DNA of 59,320 nucleotides, taken from positions 1 through 59,320 of the forward strand of contig CAYMRB010000006.1 of NCBI GenBank assembly GCA_964392615.1. Direction: 5' to 3'. The position numbers were made by a program, and so were the translations under genes. Below are positions 17,191 through 26,754 of the stretch, piece after piece; position 1 is the stretch's first letter; the number at the start of each line of letters is the position of its first letter. Source of the stretch: CAYMRB01 sp964392615. Its GTDB lineage: Bacteria > Planctomycetota > UBA8108. The notes beneath the pieces were generated by a model. The model did no database searches. It was not told where the DNA came from and saw only the letters and a list, made by a program, of their open reading frames with translations.

Positions 17191-20100
17191 CTACTCCGCG
17201 ATAATCTCGACGCCGCACAGAACCGGCTCGGAGCCCTTCACCGGCGTCGTCGGCGCGAGCTCGATATCGAGCGTATCGTCGATGGACACGCTGCGGAACT
17301 CACGAACGATCTGACGCCACGCTCCGCCGCTTGCCGCTCGCACGTCGAGGTGATCGAGGACTCGAGCGCCCTGCAACGCGACATGAAAGACGCGATCGCC
17401 GGGTGTCGCTCCGTCCGGCTCGACGAACGACAACCGCACGGTGAAGGACCGTGACGTCAATGCACGCTCTGCGTCAGCCGGGTCGAGCTCGTCGATCTCG
17501 CGCATCCAGACGCGCACGCGCCGCACACCGACGACACCCGAGGAGCCGACCCACCGATGTCCTTCCCCGTCGACGCGCGACGAATGCACGCGAAACGTCC
17601 GCGGGCTGCGCGGCTCGACATCGACGCGGATTCCGGGAGACGGCCCGCCGACCACCGGAGACTCGAGCCACAACGTGCCGTCGCCCGCGCGTCGATCGCC
17701 GGGGGCGCCGAAGTTGATGCCGACGCGCCGTATCCGACCGGGCCCGAGCTCGATGTTGTTGAAGGTCCAGAGCTCGAGACCGGGCATGTGCACCAGGGCG
17801 ATCGAGGACTGGTTCTGGTAGCTGCATTCACACGTTCGCGTGTAGTCGGGCGACACGAGCACGCCGTCCGCGACGATCAGGTTCTGCGTGCAGCTCGATC
17901 GGAAGCCACCGAGGCTGCCCGTACCGCCGAGCCGCTCGAGGTCGAAGAAACCGGCCGCCGCCGATCGGAACGTCAACAGGTGCTCGCTCGCGATCGCGGT
18001 GTTGCAGCCGTAGTGGCGCGAGAAGGTCCACGGTATCGGCTCGTCCGTCAACGGGTGGGGCCGAGTCTTCTTCTCGCCCGAAAGGAGCGAGTACGCGGAG
18101 CCCTGCGTGATGATCGTGTCGTGCCACAGCATGCACGGCCCGCCGAATCGACCGTCGCGCGCCCACAGGGGCTCGCCGGTCGCGCCGCGACAAGCAGCGA
18201 ATCGGCGAGCCGCTTCGTCGTCGAGCATGTCGCGCGACGGACGTCCCGACTGTAGCAGAATGTCGTGCTCGCTCGAATACGACAGGAACGTGCCGAACAC
18301 GTCGTCTCGATCGACCCACGCGATATCTCCGGTGCGCGCGTCGATCGCGATGACGGCCCGGCCGGCGCGTGGCTTCTCGCCGCGACGCCCGAGCCGGCTC
18401 TCGACCGCACGCGGCAGACGATCGATCGCGAAGACCTTGCCGCCGCCGACGCAGATCGCGTTGTGGCGGAACGCGTGCCGCGCTTCGCGAGCCCACCGCA
18501 CACGAGGCGCGCCGCTTGCCCCACCGGCATCGATGGCGACGAGCGCTCGGGTCGCGGTTCCGTCGATCACGTCGGAAGCACCACGCATTCCGGCGCGCGA
18601 GGCCGGGATCTTCAGCTTCGGATAGCACCGGCGCAAAAGCTCTCGATTGAGCTCCGTCAGACGCCGATGACGCCCCGCCGACGCGCTCTCGAGGCAGGCG
18701 TCGATCTCGCTCCGCAGCATACGGACTCGGGCGCTCGTTGCCGCTTGACGCACGTCCAGCGGCAGGCGGTCCCACAACCGGACCTCGGCAAGCGCACGGT
18801 TCAGACTGCGCGTGACGTGGCCGCTCTTCCACTCGAGCAGCAAGCGCCCCGGCAAGGCGACTCCGTCCAGCTCGTGCAGCGCGTCGAGAATGTCGTCGAG
18901 GTCGTCGTCCTCGACCGCGCTCAGCTCGCGCGCCTCGAACTGAGGACGCGAGAACTCGAGTCGAGACGCCCCCGCAACGAGCAGCTCGTCTGCGAGCGCG
19001 AGGTATCCCCACCCTGTGTAACGCCGCGTGCGCTCGTCATCCTGCCAAGCGATCCTGGCCGTCTCCTTGCCGGTTGCAGCGTCGAGACGCAGGCAGCGAT
19101 CGCCGTGAACGACCCAGACCGCGTCGGGGGAGCTCACGTAGTTCGAGCCGATGGCGTTCGCCCCGGGCTGGTGACTGGTCGAGTCGTACGGCATGCCGAC
19201 TCCAGGGAGCGCTGCCTGCCAGAGCAGACGCCCCGTATACACGTCGAGCGCGCGCAGCGAATCAGCTCCCTCGACGAAGAGGCGACCGCCTGCCACCTGC
19301 GGACGCGGCCCGTGACCGTGACGCGGCAGCACGGCGCGGTTGGACGGTCCGCCGAACCACAGGAGGCCGAGCGGAACGCGAACGAGGCGATCACTCGACA
19401 CGTTCGCGTTCGTCGCGTCGCCGTATTGATGCGTCCAGTGGCCGGCCCCGCGCAAAGGCCCAGGGCGGTGCAGCCACAGACGATCGCCCGCTTGGCGCGC
19501 CTCGATCCCTTCGAGATGACGCGCCACACGCAGCAGCTCGTCGCGAGCCTCCACGCCGATGTCGAGACAAGCGACGCCACCCCACGGGCGGACGACGCGA
19601 ACGACGCGCTCGAGGAGAGCACGAGCTTCGTCCCGGGACGCGACAGGCCGTCGAACCCAAACGAACGTCGCGAAGTACGGCGGCAACACCGCCGCTGTCG
19701 CGCGATTCGGTCGCGGCAACACGACGACCCTCTCGCCAAGGAGGCCCCCGCGATCGAGTTGCTGCCGCCGCGCGGGCAACGCGTCGCGGTCGGCGAGCTC
19801 CACGATACGGAGCTCGGACACACGAGCGAGCCGCTCGACCTCGTCCGCCGCGAGACCGTCGACGAGGGCGTGACCGTCCCGAACCGGAACTCCGGCTAAC
19901 ACATCTTCCGACGTCGGGGCGTCATCGTCATCCCGTTCGGTGAGAGCCGAGGGGACGCGACGAGAGATGCGCCGCGGCGAAGCACTCGATGCCGTGGCCG
20001 CGGCGAAGCACAGAATGCGACCTTCCCGCGTCGACACGAAGAGCCGTTCCGCCGCCGCGAGGAGGGCGATCGGTCGTCCCTCGATCTCGTGCCTCCAGAC

Positions 20101-21813
20101 GACGCGCCCCTTGCCCGTCGTCGCGGCGCGCGGTGCCTCGACAGCGAGAACGGTTCCCGGACACGCGATCCACAACCGGCGCGCGGTGCGGATCGTTAGC
20201 GCGTGGTTCTTGTCCTCCGGCACCCAAGGCGCTCGCACCGGCCAACGCGTGTCGAGCTGCCAAGCACGACGCACGACGCGCTGCGCGCGGATGCCAGAGG
20301 GTGGCGCGGCGAGGAGCGCGCGCTCGAGGTCGTCGCCGAGCGCCCCTCGCAACCGCTCGACCTCCGACTGCGTCGCGCGCACACGCCGCGCTCGCGTGTC
20401 GAGGAGATCGCGGTCCCGGCTACTCTCGGCGCGCACGCGGATCTCGGCATGGACGTGAAAACCGGGGGCCGGCAGAAACGCGACGGATACGACGCAACGT
20501 CGCGGCGCGCCGACTCCAGGACGCCGATCGGCCAGAAGCCGATCGCGAAACCGCAGCACACCAGCGCGGCGCTTCTTCGCGTTGAGGTCGGTGTACTTCG
20601 TCTCGACCCGATACCCCCCCGCCAGCACGACGACGGATCCGGTGGCCGGCGCGATGCGAACGACCCTCTCGACGACGCGCTCGACGATGCGGGCCTCGTA
20701 CGTCACACCGTGCGCGTCATCGTTCCATCGCAGCGTGAACGTGTCGAGGTCGAACGCAGGAGTCGTCGCGACGCGGTCGGCGCCGACGGAAAGCGCCCAT
20801 CGCTGCGGCGTGTCGCCGTCGGCCGCGGCGACCGACAGCGCAGCACTCCACAGGGTGTTGCCGGATACGGCCGTCGAACGCGGCAGATCGTTGCCGACGG
20901 TCTCTCCATCGTCCAGCGCGATCAGGTCGCCGCCGTTGATGACGTACCCATCGAGCGCGGTGACGCGACAGTCCTCGCGCTTCTCATTGCGCGAGAGATC
21001 GAAGCGGAGAAGCTCACCGCCGAGGCGATCGAGACTCGCCGGCGCGGCGCGGCCGTTCGGGACGATCAGCCGATTGCCAGTCGCCGCCAGGTACCCCTGT
21101 GGCGCGAGCCCCGCGAACGCAGGGCTCGAATGCGGCTGCATCAGGTAGAGCGAGCCACTGCCGTCGTTCGTCCAGCGTACGGCCCCGGTGCGGGCGTCGA
21201 GCGCGTGGACGAACACGCCCATGAACGGCCAGATGCCCGCCGCGAAGTAGACCGTGTCGTCGACGAGCACCGGGCCACCGCGCGCCGGCCACGTCGACAC
21301 GAGACGATCGTTGCCGAGCACCTTGCTGTCCGACGGGCCACCGCGAACGCGCCACAGAACAACGCCGTCGCTCGCGTCGAGGCAGTAGAGGCAGCCGTCG
21401 TCCGATGCGATCCACACGCGATCGTCGCGCACGACAGGCGCGAAGCGGAGGGGCCCGTCCGCCCAGAAGCGCCACCGCTCGCTGCCGTCGTCGACGTCAT
21501 ACGCGGTCAGGCGGTCGTCACGCGACGACGCGACGAACAATGTCCGCCCCGCGACAACGGGCTGGTAGCCGCTGTCGAAGTCGAGGCGCGGCGCGTCGGG
21601 CCATGCAGGATCGAGCGGCCGGAGCTCTAGCACCCACGCTGGCGCGAGAGCAGCGGGCAGCTCATGCGATGTCGTGCCGCTGCGGCGGGCATCGTGTCGC
21701 CACATCGGCCAGTCGCCATCCGCAGAGGCTGCGCTCCTTGCGGCCACGAAGCAGACGACGACGATAGCGAGAGCGGTGACGGGCGAGACGAGGAGCGTTC
21801 GACGTGGCGGCAT
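17191..21813 (-). CDS. Giant exported protein with two beta-propellers flanking a methyltransferase-like domain
   Basis: A 1540-residue protein with a signal peptide (MPPRRTLLVSPVTALAIVVV, cleavage near Ala31). The first propeller (about 35-630) starts DGDWPMWRHDARRSGTT and has blades such as GSERWRF, GVVLWRV and GAVRWTN. Residues ~638-770 resemble a degenerate methyltransferase fold (ALVDGLAADEVERLARVSE, later VVRPWGGVACLDIG). The motif GHWTHQYGDATNANVSSD follows at ~793, then a second propeller (GRLLWQAALPG, GDIAWVD, GEPLWARDG), and the last ~200 residues are beta-rich. The upstream extension of the frame is arginine/serine-rich and looks noncoding, so I used the ATG followed by the signal peptide, although its ribosome site is weak. 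The glycoside-hydrolase-like gene follows five bases later, so the two are probably co-transcribed. Confidence 0.8.
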   Translation of the reverse strand: MPPRRTLLVSPVTALAIVVVCFVAARSAASADGDWPMWRHDARRSGTTSHELPAALAPAWVLELRPLDPAWPDAPRLDFDSGYQPVVAGRTLFVASSRDDRLTAYDVDDGSERWRFWADGPLRFAPVVRDDRVWIASDDGCLYCLDASDGVVLWRVRGGPSDSKVLGNDRLVSTWPARGGPVLVDDTVYFAAGIWPFMGVFVHALDARTGAVRWTNDGSGSLYLMQPHSSPAFAGLAPQGYLAATGNRLIVPNGRAAPASLDRLGGELLRFDLSRNEKREDCRVTALDGYVINGGDLIALDDGETVGNDLPRSTAVSGNTLWSAALSVAAADGDTPQRWALSVGADRVATTPAFDLDTFTLRWNDDAHGVTYEARIVERVVERVVRIAPATGSVVVLAGGYRVETKYTDLNAKKRRAGVLRFRDRLLADRRPGVGAPRRCVVSVAFLPAPGFHVHAEIRVRAESSRDRDLLDTRARRVRATQSEVERLRGALGDDLERALLAAPPSGIRAQRVVRRAWQLDTRWPVRAPWVPEDKNHALTIRTARRLWIACPGTVLAVEAPRAATTGKGRVVWRHEIEGRPIALLAAAERLFVSTREGRILCFAAATASSASPRRISRRVPSALTERDDDDAPTSEDVLAGVPVRDGHALVDGLAADEVERLARVSELRIVELADRDALPARRQQLDRGGLLGERVVVLPRPNRATAAVLPPYFATFVWVRRPVASRDEARALLERVVRVVRPWGGVACLDIGVEARDELLRVARHLEGIEARQAGDRLWLHRPGPLRGAGHWTHQYGDATNANVSSDRLVRVPLGLLWFGGPSNRAVLPRHGHGPRPQVAGGRLFVEGADSLRALDVYTGRLLWQAALPGVGMPYDSTSHQPGANAIGSNYVSSPDAVWVVHGDRCLRLDAATGKETARIAWQDDERTRRYTGWGYLALADELLVAGASRLEFSRPQFEARELSAVEDDDLDDILDALHELDGVALPGRLLLEWKSGHVTRSLNRALAEVRLWDRLPLDVRQAATSARVRMLRSEIDACLESASAGRHRRLTELNRELLRRCYPKLKIPASRAGMRGASDVIDGTATRALVAIDAGGASGAPRVRWAREARHAFRHNAICVGGGKVFAIDRLPRAVESRLGRRGEKPRAGRAVIAIDARTGDIAWVDRDDVFGTFLSYSSEHDILLQSGRPSRDMLDDEAARRFAACRGATGEPLWARDGRFGGPCMLWHDTIITQGSAYSLLSGEKKTRPHPLTDEPIPWTFSRHYGCNTAIASEHLLTFRSAAAGFFDLERLGGTGSLGGFRSSCTQNLIVADGVLVSPDYTRTCECSYQNQSSIALVHMPGLELWTFNNIELGPGRIRRVGINFGAPGDRRAGDGTLWLESPVVGGPSPGIRVDVEPRSPRTFRVHSSRVDGEGHRWVGSSGVVGVRRVRVWMREIDELDPADAERALTSRSFTVRLSFVEPDGATPGDRVFHVALQGARVLDHLDVRAASGGAWRQIVREFRSVSIDDTLDIELAPTTPVKGSEPVLCGVEIIAE

Positions 21814-22098
21814 CGAGATGTCCGACGGCTTCGTGAGGACCGAAGACCCCGGATTGCTCGAAGAATCGCTCGCGAAGAATCCGGGCAGGCCCGTACGAGT
21901 CTGCGCGCCGGGCGCTCGGGAATCCAGCGGCGCGGCGAAAAACCGCCGCCGATGGCATCGACGCCTCGCGCGATCGACGACGCCCCGCTGGAGAAAGTCG
22001 CGGCGGGCCGGTGGCGTACTCACCCTCTCGCTCACCGGCCGCCGTTCACGATGACGGAATCGCTCGCCGTCGAGTCGTGACAAGATTCTCGCAGAAGA
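21814..22098. other. 285-base gap between two propeller genes
   Basis: Both flanking genes are on the minus strand. The frame of the downstream gene stays open through this gap but translates to low-plausibility Arg/Ser-rich sequence. I see no hairpin, promoter or small gene here that I can support. Confidence 0.5.
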
Positions 22099-25000
22099 TT
22101 ACCGCGCTCCGACGCACACCACTCGACCGTCGAGCGTCGACAGGACCAGCTGTCCGGCCGCGATCGCCAGGCCGTCGCGTGCCGGGATCGGCAATTGAGC
22201 CCGCGCGACGACCGCGCCGGTCGTCTTGTCGATCGCCCGCAGCGCTCCCTGCGAGCCCACCGCGTAGACGCGATTCCGCGCCAGCGCGAGCGCGACGATG
22301 TCCTGCTTCGAGTCGAACACCCCGACGTTCCACTTCGCCCCCTTCGCCAACCGCTGGCTGCGCCACGCCTCCTTGCCATCGCGAGCCGCCTTGCTGCCCG
22401 CCCAGCCAGTCTTCCACTTCTTGTCGAACTTCTCGCCGTCATCGAGACGGAAGTCGCGCCGGTAGAGTGAGCTCTTGTCCTCGGACGATCCGTACAGCAC
22501 GTTGTCGCGAAACACGACCAGCGGCCGCAGCGGCTCGAACGTCGCAGCACGCTTCTGGTTGCGCGGCGCATACGTCCAGCAGCCCGGCGGGACCATCGCC
22601 GCGCCACCGCCAGTGTCGACACGCGCGAACACGTCCCACAGCGCGACCGACATGTCGCCGGTCTTGCGATCGAACACCCAGCGCGACATGCCGATGCCCT
22701 CGTCCTCGAGGTGCAGCAAGTCGAAGTTGTCGAACTCCAGACCGTTCGATGCGTAGAAGTTGTCCTGTGGGACGGAATCCAGACGCGTGACCCAGCGGCG
22801 CTCGCCGCTGCGTGGATCGACCGCGCACACGACGAGCCCGCGGGCGGCGAGCGACTGCCGTCCGGCCGCGAAGTACACGGTGTCGTCGACGACGAGCACG
22901 CTCCCTGGAACCGGCCACGGCGACTCGAGCTGACCGTACGCGACGATGCGTTCGTCGATCGGAGCGACGCGCAGACGCCAGACGAGCGCGCCGTCGGCCG
23001 CACGCAGGCAGTACACCTCGCCGCTCTTCGCGCCGAAGAGGCAGAGCCCTCGGTACAGCGTCGGCGGCGTGTCGACGCGAGCGTTCGCCTTGAAACGCCA
23101 ACGCGGCGCGCCGCTCGCGGCGTCGAGCGCGACCACTTCGTGCGCGTCAGGCCGCGCGACACAGACGATCCCCTCAGCGACGACCGGCGCGGTGATCGGC
23201 CCCTTGACGTACGGATCGTCGCGCTGATCGTCGACGATCGGCCCGGACACCGTGCTGCCCGAGTCGACCGGCGTCGCCCAACGCGTCGCGAACGTCTCCG
23301 GTCCGTCACTCGTCGTACTGCCGCTGCGCCACGCGTCGTGGCGGTAGCACGGCCAATCGTCATCGCGATCGCTCGCCGCGACGTCAGGAGCCGCGACGTC
23401 GGTCTCGATCGAGAACTCGATCTCGTCGACTTTCGCTCGCGCGGGATTGCCACCCGGCCGCGCGCCGGCCAACGCCGCGAACCCGCGCAGCATGGGCCAG
23501 CAGACGCAGTGCTTCGGAGTCACCGCGATCAGACCGTTCGCCGGCATCCAACCGACGTCGCGACCGCACGCTCCCTTCGTGATGCGGTTGGCGTCGGTGG
23601 TTCCGCTCGCGAGATCGATGAGATCCATCTCGCCGGAGAACAGAAATCGCGGCGTCGCGACCGGCGGAAAACAGTGCGCGAGCCCTGCGTCCCAGGTTTG
23701 CTTCACCTCGCCCGTCAAGTAGTCGATCGCGTCGACCTTCGTCGGGTGCCGCTCCTTGCCCTCGCCTCGCCCCCCGCGCAGCATCCACAGCCGGTCGCCT
23801 ATGAACATCGCGCGCGCTTGGCGGAAATGGCTCATGCCCGGAAAGAGCCCGCGTTCGAAACGCGTCGAGCCATCGGCGGTCGAGAGGACGTGGACCGCGT
23901 TGCCACCGGCGTTGTCGTTGAGCGACGAAACCTCGAACGCGAGCTGGCCGTGGTAGTACACGCAGCGCGATGCTTTCGCCGCCCACGGAGTGTCCTCGCG
24001 CTGCCACCGCACTCGACCCGAAAGCCGGTCGAGCGCGACGACGACGCTCTTCTCGCCGCGACGGCTATTGCCCTGGACCAACGCGACGACGTCGTCGCCG
24101 GCGACGACGAGGCGCGGCTCGGATGCGTCGTGCGTCCATAGGCTGCGCCCGCTGCGCGCCTCGACCGCTCGGACCGTGGCGCCATCGACGGCGATCAGGA
24201 CACCGTCGGCGAAGAGCAGCTGCCTCGGCTCTCCGGCCTGCGGGTACTCGCGTACGATGCGACCGGTGCCGGTATCGAGCGCGCAGACCTTGCCATCGGT
24301 CAGCACGAAAACGCGGCCGCCACCCGCGACAGGTGGCGGCGCACCGGCTGCGCCTCGGTATCCGAAACCGCCGCGCGCGGTCGACGGCGTCAGATTGCGC
24401 GTCCAGATTCGCAGGCCGTTGAAGCCGTCGCGCGCGAGAAGGCCGCCGTAGAAGTTCCTCCCGTCGGCCGAGATCAGGTTGGCGGTCTCCTCCCACGGCC
24501 CGGCAACCCAGCGCACGCGCCGCGGCGGCCCGACGACGGTATCCCGCGATGCCGCATTGCCGGCGGCGGAGTGACGCGGATGCGTCCACTCGTCCATCTC
24601 GACGGGCCACGGCTTGCGCGCCGTGATCCAACCCGCTGCCGGCGCCAGCTCCGGTGCCGCTTCGAATCCGGCGGCGGCGAGATCGTCGCTCGACACGGTA
24701 CTCGGTGCGGCGAGCACGACACCGCGCGGACACACGACTCGGTGCATCTCGGTGGCCGTGACGACCGCGTCCGGCGCGGCGGAGGCGGTCACGATGAGTG
24801 CGTTGACGAGGTTCTCGGTGTACGGAAGCTTGCCGCCGCGCAGCCGGTCGGCGGACACGACGGCTTCGAGACCGCTCGCGGCCACTCGTTGCCGCGCTGA
24901 GTCGACCGCGCCGGCGTCAGGATCCAGAACGTGGACGAGAAACCGACCCGAACGCCCGAATGCCCCTTCGAACGAAGCGGCGGCCGCGCCGACGACGACC

Positions 25001-25137
25001 AGAAGACCGCCCGGCACGCCCGCCGCCTGCACGGCTCGCGAGCACGCGGGGCCCAGCTCGGCCGGAGGCGCTCCGAACGCATGCGGCAGCGCGAGAACAG
25101 AACACGCGAGGGCGACGAGACGCATGAATCGGATCAT
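22099..25137 (-). CDS. Exported methyltransferase-like / PQQ-type beta-propeller protein
   Basis: A 1012-residue protein with a signal peptide (MIRFMRLVALACSVLALPHA). Residues ~35-165 resemble a class I methyltransferase: GGLLVVVGAAAASFEGAF at the first strand, VHVLDPDAGAVDSAR at the acidic second strand, and VVCPRGVVLAAPS later. The motif DEWTHPRHSAAGNAASRD follows at ~180. The propeller has blades such as GLRIWTRN, GRSLWTHD, GRVRWQRED, GAPRWRF and GALVWRL. The architecture matches the protein at 5749-8799, with which it also shares a KP-x-P start of the motif region. The start 25137 has AGAGG about 12 bases upstream; Met5 (25125) is the alternative. The protein probably sits in the periplasm or on the cell surface. 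No catalytic function can be assigned. Confidence 0.85.
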   Translation of the reverse strand: MIRFMRLVALACSVLALPHAFGAPPAELGPACSRAVQAAGVPGGLLVVVGAAAASFEGAFGRSGRFLVHVLDPDAGAVDSARQRVAASGLEAVVSADRLRGGKLPYTENLVNALIVTASAAPDAVVTATEMHRVVCPRGVVLAAPSTVSSDDLAAAGFEAAPELAPAAGWITARKPWPVEMDEWTHPRHSAAGNAASRDTVVGPPRRVRWVAGPWEETANLISADGRNFYGGLLARDGFNGLRIWTRNLTPSTARGGFGYRGAAGAPPPVAGGGRVFVLTDGKVCALDTGTGRIVREYPQAGEPRQLLFADGVLIAVDGATVRAVEARSGRSLWTHDASEPRLVVAGDDVVALVQGNSRRGEKSVVVALDRLSGRVRWQREDTPWAAKASRCVYYHGQLAFEVSSLNDNAGGNAVHVLSTADGSTRFERGLFPGMSHFRQARAMFIGDRLWMLRGGRGEGKERHPTKVDAIDYLTGEVKQTWDAGLAHCFPPVATPRFLFSGEMDLIDLASGTTDANRITKGACGRDVGWMPANGLIAVTPKHCVCWPMLRGFAALAGARPGGNPARAKVDEIEFSIETDVAAPDVAASDRDDDWPCYRHDAWRSGSTTSDGPETFATRWATPVDSGSTVSGPIVDDQRDDPYVKGPITAPVVAEGIVCVARPDAHEVVALDAASGAPRWRFKANARVDTPPTLYRGLCLFGAKSGEVYCLRAADGALVWRLRVAPIDERIVAYGQLESPWPVPGSVLVVDDTVYFAAGRQSLAARGLVVCAVDPRSGERRWVTRLDSVPQDNFYASNGLEFDNFDLLHLEDEGIGMSRWVFDRKTGDMSVALWDVFARVDTGGGAAMVPPGCWTYAPRNQKRAATFEPLRPLVVFRDNVLYGSSEDKSSLYRRDFRLDDGEKFDKKWKTGWAGSKAARDGKEAWRSQRLAKGAKWNVGVFDSKQDIVALALARNRVYAVGSQGALRAIDKTTGAVVARAQLPIPARDGLAIAAGQLVLSTLDGRVVCVGAR

Positions 25138-25301
25138 GACGGTGCAGACCTCTCGAACCGGTGGACGGGGGCACGGCGCGGAGAGCGCGCCGTCGCGGCG
25201 TCATTCTACTTAACGGGCACCCTGAACGCAGGGCTTGTGAAAGACGGCACAAGGCGGCACGCGGGCCCGACACGACGCTACTCCCCGGCTGTGACTCCGG
25301 T

Positions 25302-25307
25302 TACAAT
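25302..25307 (+). promoter_or_regulatory. Candidate -10 element for 25350
   Basis: TACAAT, 42 bases before the ATG at 25350, in the 212-base divergent gap 25138-25349. No good -35 hexamer is visible at 16-18 bases upstream, so this is a weak prediction. Confidence 0.3.
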
Positions 25308-25349
25308 CCCGTCTCGGTTCGAGCTGCCGCACTCAGAGAGGAGTCCTCC

Positions 25350-26711
25350 ATGCGTTTGCCGCTTCGCGTACGGCACGTCGCCGTCATGGCCCTCGGAGCC
25401 TGGCTGCTGTTCTCATCGTTCGCCGCCGCGTGCTCCGTGCCGGTGTTCCGCTACGCGCTGGAGCGCTGGCCGCCGGACCGCTTCCGCGCCGTCGTGTTCC
25501 ACCGCGGCGAGTTGACGCCGGAGCAGGTCAAGATCATCGACGCGATCGACGAGGCGACGGGTCTCGGCCGCGAGGTCAACCTCGACATCCTCGCGGTCGA
25601 TCTCGACGACTCGCCCCCGGCGTCGCTGGCGCGTTTCGTCGACGAGAAGGAGCCGCTCGAGACGCCTCGGGTCAGCCTGTTGACGCCCGACCCGCGCTTC
25701 GCGCTGCGGCCGGATCGCCAGCTCTGGAGCGGCGCGCTCGACGCGAAGTCGACAGGGGAGAAGATCGCCGAGCTCTCCGACTCGCCGCTGCGCAAGAAGA
25801 TCGCCTCCGACCTGCTCGGCGGCACGACCGCGGTCTGGGTCTGTCTCGAATCCGGTGACAAGAAGAAGGACGACGAGGCCTTTGCGCGTCTCGAGAAGCA
25901 CCTTCGCGCGCTCGAGAAGGAGCTCAAGCTTCCCGCTGAGATGACCGCGCAACTCGACGGCACCGCAGACTCGCTCGGCCCGATCGATCCGGTGGACGAG
26001 CTGCAGGCGGACGTGCCGCTGAAGATCGCGTTCTCGACCGTGCGCGTCGCGCGCAAGGATGCGAAGGAGGCGGTTCTCGTCGATCAGCTGCTGCACTGCG
26101 AGGAGGATCTCCTCGAGCTCGAGGGCCCGATGGCTCTGCCGGTCTTCGGCCGTGGCCGCGTACTCTGGGCCCTTGTCGGCGCGGGCATCAACGAGGAGAC
26201 GATCCGCGAGACGTGCGAGTTCCTCGTCGGCGCGTGCTCGTGCCAGATCAAGGCGCAGAACCCGGGCGTCGATCTGCTGCTGACGGCCGATTGGGACGCC
26301 GCGCTCGATCGCTCGTACGCGTCGAAGGAGATCGAGATCCCGCCGCTCGCCGGGCTCGAAGGGTTCGTGGGGTCGGCAACGCCCGACGCACCGAAGGACG
26401 GAGACGGAAACGGGGACGGAGACGGAGAGGACACCGTCGCCGCGACCGCGACTCCCGTGTCACCCGATACGACGCCGAACGAGGACGCGGCGGATGCCGC
26501 CGACGAGCCGGAACCGCGCGCGGAGGCAATGACCGTCGCGCCGCCCGCCGACGCTGCGGCGGCGACCACCACCGAGCCCCTGCCCGACGTGACGGCCGAA
26601 GCCGACGAGAAGAGCGCCAAGAGCGGCAGCCTGACGCGCAACATCATCGTCGTCGCCGGAGTCGGCATCGCGATCCTGCTCATCGCGTCGTTCCTCGTCC
26701 GCCGCAAGTAG
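25350..26711 (+). CDS. Conserved exported protein with C-terminal membrane anchor
   Basis: A 453-residue protein with a signal sequence (residues 1-27, ending SSFAAAC) followed by CSVPVFRYALERWPPDRFR. I recall that opening motif from conserved planctomycete proteins of unknown function. The Cys after the hydrophobic stretch could be a lipobox, but the neighbouring residues (AAAC) do not settle this. The middle (about 40-340) is a globular alpha/beta region. Residues ~345-425 are a Pro/Ala/Asp/Glu/Thr-rich linker. The C-terminus has one transmembrane helix (NIIVVAGVGIAILLIASFLV) and a basic end. GAGGAG lies seven bases before the ATG. It is probably co-transcribed with the permease gene 43 bases downstream, which suggests a shared export or envelope role. 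Confidence 0.75.
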   Translation: MRLPLRVRHVAVMALGAWLLFSSFAAACSVPVFRYALERWPPDRFRAVVFHRGELTPEQVKIIDAIDEATGLGREVNLDILAVDLDDSPPASLARFVDEKEPLETPRVSLLTPDPRFALRPDRQLWSGALDAKSTGEKIAELSDSPLRKKIASDLLGGTTAVWVCLESGDKKKDDEAFARLEKHLRALEKELKLPAEMTAQLDGTADSLGPIDPVDELQADVPLKIAFSTVRVARKDAKEAVLVDQLLHCEEDLLELEGPMALPVFGRGRVLWALVGAGINEETIRETCEFLVGACSCQIKAQNPGVDLLLTADWDAALDRSYASKEIEIPPLAGLEGFVGSATPDAPKDGDGNGDGDGEDTVAATATPVSPDTTPNEDAADAADEPEPRAEAMTVAPPADAAAATTTEPLPDVTAEADEKSAKSGSLTRNIIVVAGVGIAILLIASFLVRRK

Positions 26712-26754
26712 CCCTGCGCCAGCAACCCACCGACAACCAGTCGCCCGAGAAGCC

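Noticed and set aside
5749..25137. PQQ-dependent alcohol dehydrogenase activity for the propeller proteins
   Set aside because: Propeller blades are present but I see no Cys-Cys pair or the catalytic set of quinoprotein dehydrogenases; similarity is to the fold only.
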